A DNA stretch of 10,523 nt, from the NCBI GenBank assembly GCA_013911715.1, contig JACEST010000069.1, positions 1-10,523 on the forward strand, read 5' to 3'. A program made the position numbers and the translations under genes. This stretch comes from Sphingopyxis sp. (GTDB taxonomy: Bacteria > Pseudomonadota > Alphaproteobacteria > Sphingomonadales > Sphingomonadaceae). Position 1 is the stretch's first letter. Every line of letters starts with the position of its first letter. This document shows, in pieces, positions 7,063 through 10,523 of this stretch. Under the pieces are notes generated by a model that did no database searches, was not told the DNA's origin, and saw only the letters and a list, made by a program, of their open reading frames with translations.

Positions 7063-7499
7063 TCCGTCGGCGTCTGCACTTCAACGCCATCAACCAAACC
7101 TCGAAAATGGCCGACATTCCACGTTACCAAAACCCCGGCCCCGGCAGCTTGCGCCGCCCGTGCAATCAGAAGATCGTAAATGCGTGCGCCAATATGTCCT
7201 GCCGCAGCAAAGTCCCGAGCCGCCTCAAAGCTTTGCGCCGGGGTCAGCCCGACCAGCCGCGTGGCAGCGGCGACGCTTTCGAGCGCGGCCCAAGCTTCGG
7301 CGGGCGGCCAGCGGAACGGGGCATGGTCGCCGCGACGGGTAAGGGTGGTATAGGCCTCGGCATAGCTGTGCGCGGCGACCGCCAGCTTGACCGGTGGTTC
7401 GGCGGCGAACAGCGCGAGTGAGGGCAGGTGATGTTCGTGCGCCTCCGCCACGGCGGCGACGATGACATTGGTGTCGATCAGGACCAGCCCGCCGCGCAA
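7029..7499 (-). CDS. vapC: VapC-family PIN-domain ribonuclease toxin
   Basis: PIN-domain RNase toxin of a VapBC pair; such toxins cut tRNA or rRNA and are held inactive by VapB. 156 aa. The acidic residues are D9 (LIDTNV), E48 (HSYAEAY) and D109 (ARIYDLL). The fourth position is N128 in TWNVGHF, common in this subgroup. The family's usual end is reached near EVQTPTE (about residue 146); the last about ten residues and the TGA at 7031-7029 come from higB sequence read in another frame. The start is TTG 7499, three bases after the vapB stop, with no strong SD, suggesting translational coupling. The toxin therefore seems intact in its core, with a borrowed tail. Confidence 0.85.
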   Translation of the reverse strand: MRGGLVLIDTNVIVAAVAEAHEHHLPSLALFAAEPPVKLAVAAHSYAEAYTTLTRRGDHAPFRWPPAEAWAALESVAAATRLVGLTPAQSFEAARDFAAAGHIGARIYDLLIARAAQAAGAGVLVTWNVGHFRGLVDGVEVQTPTEMSASAKASGR

Positions 7500-7502
7500 G
7501 GC

Positions 7503-7754
7503 TTAGCGGTCACCGCGCGAGGCATCTAAGGCAGCGTTGGCGGCGTCGAGCGTGACCGTGCCACCGCCCGGACGAACCAGCAGCGCGCCGCGCCGAACCA
7601 GCTTGCCAGGCGGTGCCGCGACCGGCGGTGTGTAGGCACGCAGCGCTTCTTCAACCACCTGCGTCGTGGTCATTCCGGTGGCGCGCGCAAGCATAGCGGC
7701 GCGCTCACGCGCATAGAGCGACCGAACATTGAGCTGGGTGGCGGGGCGGTTCAT
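7503..7754 (-). CDS. vapB: VapB-type ribbon-helix-helix antitoxin
   Basis: Antitoxin partner of the adjacent VapC. 83 aa, normal length. The N-terminal strand TQLNVRS (6-12) and two helices (about 13-41, ending TTTQVVEEALRAY) form a ribbon-helix-helix DNA-binding unit. Residues 42-83 (proline- and glycine-rich, then an alanine-rich end) would be the toxin-wrapping tail. The start is ATG 7754. No Shine-Dalgarno sequence precedes it; the -10 box ends 7 nt before the ATG, so the mRNA is probably leaderless. It ends with TAA at 7505-7503; every intact gene in the window with a visible stop except this one uses TGA. Upstream repeats fit autorepression. Confidence 0.85.
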   Translation of the reverse strand: MNRPATQLNVRSLYARERAAMLARATGMTTTQVVEEALRAYTPPVAAPPGKLVRRGALLVRPGGGTVTLDAANAALDASRGDR

Positions 7755-7761
7755 GGATTTG

Positions 7762-7790
7762 CTTATAGGGCAGTATTGGTGCGATGTCTA
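7762..7790 (-). promoter_or_regulatory. Sigma-70-like promoter of vapBC
   Basis: On the minus strand TAGACA (7790-7785, 5/6 to TTGACA) is separated by 17 bp from TATAAG (7767-7762, 5/6 to TATAAT). Transcription would start about 7 nt further on, at or next to the A of the vapB ATG (7754), giving a leaderless message. The match is the best in the window, although promoters of this organism group can differ from the E. coli consensus. Confidence 0.6.
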
Positions 7791-7816
7791 GCAAATAGCT
7801 AGCATTGGCTAGCAAA
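7788..7816. promoter_or_regulatory. Three spaced CTAGCA repeats, probable VapB operator
   Basis: CTAGCAAA (7788-7795), CTAGCATT (7799-7806) and CTAGCAAA (7809-7816) are direct repeats at 11- and 10-bp steps, one helical turn, so all face the same side of the DNA. The first overlaps the vapB -35 box. Ribbon-helix-helix antitoxins often bind such tandem short sites cooperatively. The array also lies 78-106 bp upstream of prfB, so binding could affect that gene too. The operator role is inference. Confidence 0.5.
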
Positions 7817-7893
7817 GCCGATGCTTCCCCCCACTTCCCCTTGCCGCGCTATCCCACTAAGGGCGGTCGCAATCATCTTTTGGAGCACCCCAC

Positions 7894-9021
7894 ATGCGCG
7901 CCGAAGCGCAGGATCATATTGACCGTATCAAGGCCGCGATGGCGCTGGTGCGCCGCTTCCTCGATTGGGAGCGCGCGCTTCGGCGGCTCGACGAGCTTAA
8001 CAACCGCGTTGAAGACCCGGCGCTGTGGAACGACCCGCGCGCGGCGCAGGAGGTGATGCGCGAGCGTCGCCGCCTCGATGGCGCGGTCGGTGCGGTGCGC
8101 GCGATTGAGCAGGATATGGCCGACACTGCCGAGCTGATCGAGCTTGCCGAGATGGAGGGCGATGAGGGCATGGTCGACGAGGCGGTCGCCAGCCTCGCTG
8201 CGCTCGCGGCGCGCGCCGAGGAGGACAAGATCAACGCGCTGCTCGCGGGCGAGGCCGATGGCAACGACTGCTATATCGAGGTCCATGCCGGGGCGGGCGG
8301 GACCGAGAGCCAGGACTGGGCCGAAATGCTGTTGCGCATGTACCAGCGCTGGGCCGAAAAGCGCCGTATGAAGGTCGAGATGGTCGAATATCAGGCGGGC
8401 GAAGCCGCGGGCATCAAATCGGCGACCTTGCTGTGTAAGGGCGAGAACGCCTATGGCTATGCCAAGACTGAGAGCGGCGTGCACCGGCTGGTGCGGATTT
8501 CGCCCTATGATTCATCGGCGCGGCGGCACACCAGTTTTTCGAGCGTGTGGGTCTATCCGGTGATCGACGACAATATCGAGATTGAGATCAACGAAGGCGA
8601 TTTGAAGATCGACACCTATCGCGCATCGGGCGCGGGCGGGCAGCACGTCAACACCACCGACAGCGCGGTGCGCATCACCCATATTCCGACCGGCATCGTC
8701 GTCGCGAGCCAGAATGATCGTTCGCAGCACAAGAACCGCGCCACCGCGATGGGGATGCTGAAGGCGCGGATGTATGAGGCCGAGCTGCAAAAGCGCGAGG
8801 CCGAGGCGAGCGGCGAATATCAGGCCAAGACCGAGATCGGTTGGGGCCATCAGATCCGTTCCTATGTGCTGCAACCCTATCAGCTGGTGAAGGATTTGCG
8901 CACCGGCGTGACCTCGACCGCGCCGGGCGACGTGCTCGACGGCGCGCTCGATCCGTTCATGGCCGCCGCGCTGTCGCAGAAGGTGACGGGCGAAGCGGTG
9001 GTGGTGGAGGATATTGATTGA
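7894..9021 (+). CDS. prfB: Peptide chain release factor 2 (RF2)
   Basis: Releases finished peptides at UGA and UAA codons by hydrolysing peptidyl-tRNA on the ribosome. 375 aa, normal size. The N-terminal helical domain covers about 1-115. The codon-recognition region has S203-P-Y205 (the family tripeptide is usually SPF), then the conserved RRHTSFSSVWVYP. The catalytic loop is SGAGGQHVN with G248-G249-Q250, and A244 sits where E. coli K-12 has the less active Thr246. The C-terminal part includes IGWGHQIRSYV and KDLRTGV. The gene reads in one frame from ATG 7894 (GGAG at 7882-7885, 8 nt upstream); the E. coli +1 frameshift site (CTT TGA C) is replaced by sense codons around residues 21-25 (RFLDW). 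The stop TGA overlaps the next gene's ATG by one base. Very secure. Confidence 0.98.
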   Translation: MRAEAQDHIDRIKAAMALVRRFLDWERALRRLDELNNRVEDPALWNDPRAAQEVMRERRRLDGAVGAVRAIEQDMADTAELIELAEMEGDEGMVDEAVASLAALAARAEEDKINALLAGEADGNDCYIEVHAGAGGTESQDWAEMLLRMYQRWAEKRRMKVEMVEYQAGEAAGIKSATLLCKGENAYGYAKTESGVHRLVRISPYDSSARRHTSFSSVWVYPVIDDNIEIEINEGDLKIDTYRASGAGGQHVNTTDSAVRITHIPTGIVVASQNDRSQHKNRATAMGMLKARMYEAELQKREAEASGEYQAKTEIGWGHQIRSYVLQPYQLVKDLRTGVTSTAPGDVLDGALDPFMAAALSQKVTGEAVVVEDID

Positions 9022-9734
9022 TGCGCCTGGGTGCCGCCCTGTTGCTGCCATTGCTGCTCGCGGCCTGCGATGGCCCGATGATGGGCGGCGGCGAGCGGGT
9101 TGACACGGCGCGCCAATTTCCGCCTGCCGACCGCCCTGTCGCGCCAACGGTATCGACCAAATGGTCGACCGAAGAAGCGCGCGACCGGGTGCGCGAGGCC
9201 GACCAGATCATGGACGCCGCCGCCGTCGCGCCGGACATGACCGTGGCGGACATTGGCGCAGGCGATGGCTATTACACGGTGCGCCTCGCGCAACGCGTGG
9301 GCGGGCGCGGGCGCGTGCTGGCGCAGGACATCCAGCCCAAGGTGATCGACCGGCTGGCCGACCGCGTCGCACGCGAACGGCTCGACAATGTGTCGCTGAA
9401 ACTTGGCGGGGTTGACGACCCGCGGTTGCCACCGGACAGTTTCGACCGCGTCTTTCTGGTCCATATGTATCACGAGATCGGCGAGCCTTATGCCTTTCTG
9501 TGGCGGCTTTATCCTTCGCTGCGCGATGGGGGTGAGGTGATTGTCGTCGATAGTGACCGCCCCACCGACCAGCACGGCACGCCATTCCGCCTGCTGGTGT
9601 GCGAATTTGAGGTTGCCGGTTACCGGCTGGTCGCGTTCAGCGAGAAAAAGGACGTTGGCGCCTATTTTGCGCGCTTCACGCGGCAGCAGCAGCGCCCCGC
9701 GCCTGAAGCGATGCAGGCATGCAAGAACGGTTGA
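9021..9734 (+). CDS. Predicted lipoprotein with class I SAM methyltransferase fold
   Basis: 237 aa. The first 16 residues (MRLGAALLLPLLLAAC) are a type II signal peptide with lipobox LAAC, lipid-modified at C16 and followed by D17, which in enterobacteria favours retention in the inner membrane. A flexible stretch to about 45 precedes a Rossmann-type methyltransferase domain. Motif I is VADIGAGDGYY (D77-G83), the acidic post-motif is AQDIQP (D103), and LVHMYHEI (146-153) and VIVVDSDR (173-180) are later strands. The methyl acceptor is unknown. Export is puzzling because SAM is cytoplasmic. The start ATG 9021 shares its A with the prfB stop (TGATG), implying coupled translation; a TTG at 9018 would add one residue. 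Family secure; enzyme activity uncertain. Confidence 0.85.
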   Translation: MRLGAALLLPLLLAACDGPMMGGGERVDTARQFPPADRPVAPTVSTKWSTEEARDRVREADQIMDAAAVAPDMTVADIGAGDGYYTVRLAQRVGGRGRVLAQDIQPKVIDRLADRVARERLDNVSLKLGGVDDPRLPPDSFDRVFLVHMYHEIGEPYAFLWRLYPSLRDGGEVIVVDSDRPTDQHGTPFRLLVCEFEVAGYRLVAFSEKKDVGAYFARFTRQQQRPAPEAMQACKNG

Positions 9735-9745
9735 GCAATACTCAA
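9731..9745. other. Palindrome holding both convergent stop codons
   Basis: TTGAG-CAATA-CTCAA is a perfect 5-bp inverted repeat. The TGA of the methyltransferase gene (9732-9734) and the TGA of the DsrE gene (complement of 9744-9742) sit at mirrored positions, leaving 7 bp between the two genes. The stem is short and there is no T-run, so it is at best a weak bidirectional 3' structure. Confidence 0.4.
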
Positions 9746-10107
9746 TAGGTGAGGGTGACGGCCCCCGGCGCGATGCCAGCGACAAAGCCGACCAACCCCG
9801 CCGCTTTGGCGTCGACCGCCAGCATTTCCATCGTCAGCCCCGCAAGCGCGAGGCCCGACTGGCAGACGAACAATTGCACGCCCATTTCGCGCAGGTCCGC
9901 CAGTAATGTGGCCAGATCGGGCTGGCCCGCCGCCTGCCGCGCGCGGTCGCCGGGGTGGATGACCGGGCGGCGCAGACCCGCGACGCCCTCACCCTGCACA
10001 AAGACTTGCACTTCGCGCCCCAGCGCGGCCCAGGCCTGCGCCGCCTCGAGCCCGGCATAAAGCCGCGCGCTGTCGTTGGCGGCGATGATGATGTTCACTT
10101 GCGACAT
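9742..10107 (-). CDS. DsrE/DsrF-family (sulfur-relay-like) protein
   Basis: Small cytoplasmic alpha/beta protein of the DsrE superfamily, whose members (TusD, DsrE) carry persulfide sulfur on a conserved cysteine in sulfur relay or oxidation. 121 aa, usual length. It begins MSQVNIIIAANDSARLYAGL, followed by EVQVFVQGEGV, and has a single cysteine C82 in QLFVCQSGLAL, the position of the sulfur-accepting residue. The C-terminus is GFVAGIAPGAVTLTY. The start is ATG 10107 with GGAG 8 nt upstream; the frame extends further upstream, but that part lies antisense to nothing useful and inside moeB. It overlaps the moeB end by 13 bp, so the two are probably cotranscribed. The partner relationship is inferred. 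Confidence 0.85.
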   Translation of the reverse strand: MSQVNIIIAANDSARLYAGLEAAQAWAALGREVQVFVQGEGVAGLRRPVIHPGDRARQAAGQPDLATLLADLREMGVQLFVCQSGLALAGLTMEMLAVDAKAAGLVGFVAGIAPGAVTLTY

Positions 10108-10523
10108 ATGGGACACTCCGGATCCTTGGTGATGCGCACCTCGCGCCAGCGCCGGTCGAACATATCGGTCAGGACCAGCTTTCCGGTTAACGGCGTGCCG
10201 AACCCGGCGATAGCGCGCGCAGCTTCTACCGCCGCCAGCGTGCCAGCAAAACCCGCAAGGGCGCCAAGCACACCAGCTTCGGCGCAGTTGACGCCATCGC
10301 GCGCGGGGTCGCTGCCGACAAGGCAGGCATAGCAGGGCTGGTCGCCGCGCCAGCCTTCGAACTGCGCGACCTGCGCATCGAACGCCCCGATGGCGGCGCT
10401 GAGCAGCGGGATGCGCGCCGCGATGCACGCGGCATTGACGGCAAGCCGGGTAGCAAAATTGTCACAGCCGTCGATCACCAGATCGGCGCTGCCGATCAGG
10501 GCCGCGGCATTGCCAGGGTCGAT
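10095..10523 (-). CDS. moeB: MoeB/ThiF/HesA-family E1-like adenylyltransferase, C-terminal part
   Basis: Enzymes of this family adenylate the C-terminal glycine of a ubiquitin-like sulfur carrier (MoaD or ThiS) in molybdopterin or thiamine synthesis. Only the last 142 residues are visible; the N-terminal nucleotide-binding loop lies beyond the window. Seen here are LVIDGCDNFATR (the adenylation-pocket strand), the zinc pairs C64/C67 (CYAC) and C137/C140 (CPIC), and a conserved cysteine at visible position 80 in NCAEAGVLG, followed by AGTLAAVEAARAI. It ends two residues after the last zinc pair, so no rhodanese domain follows. MoeB and ThiF cannot be told apart from this fragment; the symbol is the best guess. 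Confidence 0.85.
   Translation of the reverse strand: MDPGNAAALIGSADLVIDGCDNFATRLAVNAACIAARIPLLSAAIGAFDAQVAQFEGWRGDQPCYACLVGSDPARDGVNCAEAGVLGALAGFAGTLAAVEAARAIAGFGTPLTGKLVLTDMFDRRWREVRITKDPECPICRK

Noticed and set aside
7116..7118. N128 in place of the fourth PIN aspartate as evidence of a dead VapC
   Set aside because: TWN-type motifs are common in active VapC subfamilies, and the three other acidic residues are intact.
7950..7970. RF2 programmed frameshift site
   Set aside because: Examined around residues 19-27: only sense codons and no in-frame stop, so frameshifting is not needed.
8880..9785. 301-codon antisense frame across prfB and the methyltransferase gene
   Set aside because: Spans two real genes on the other strand and has no domain.
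10108..10428. Upstream extension of the DsrE frame
   Set aside because: It is moeB read out of frame; the ATG at 10107 has a good SD and matches the family start.

Overview
The window looks like part of a chromosome from a GC-rich alphaproteobacterium, most likely a sphingomonad (Sphingopyxis/Sphingomonas type). This is inferred from the strongly GC-biased codons, an RNase E with a long charged insertion inside its S1 domain, an RF2 carrying SPY instead of SPF, and the order rne / amidase / PBP1A / prfB / lipoprotein methyltransferase. No rRNA, tRNA, CRISPR array or transposase gene was seen.

Layout. Positions 1-1871 (minus) hold the N-terminal 623 codons of RNase E (rne); its 3' end lies outside the window. 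A divergent intergenic region (1872-2140) separates it from a cell-wall block on the plus strand: an N-acetylmuramoyl-L-alanine amidase (amiC, to 3157) and penicillin-binding protein 1A (mrcA, 3358-5877), with a REP-like inverted repeat between them. The amidase cuts septal peptidoglycan and PBP1A polymerises and crosslinks it.

Positions 5879-7816 look like an accessory insert in an otherwise housekeeping neighbourhood. They hold an unrecognised gene with a weak Imm26-like start, a second and different REP-like inverted repeat, and a composite toxin-antitoxin locus on the minus strand. That locus reads vapB, vapC, a decapitated higB remnant, then an intact higA. VapC takes its last residues and stop codon from out-of-frame higB sequence, so the junction between the two modules is visible. 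Upstream of vapB is a near-consensus promoter that predicts a leaderless transcript, and three copies of an 8-bp repeat spaced 10-11 bp, a likely operator.

Positions 7894-9734 (plus) hold prfB (RF2, without the programmed frameshift) and, overlapping it by one base (TGATG), a predicted lipoprotein with a class I methyltransferase fold. On the minus strand from the right edge come the 3' part of a MoeB/ThiF-type E1-like enzyme and an overlapping DsrE-family protein. These two are probably an operon for sulfur activation or transfer. The plus- and minus-strand blocks converge at 9731-9745, where both stop codons lie inside one small palindrome.
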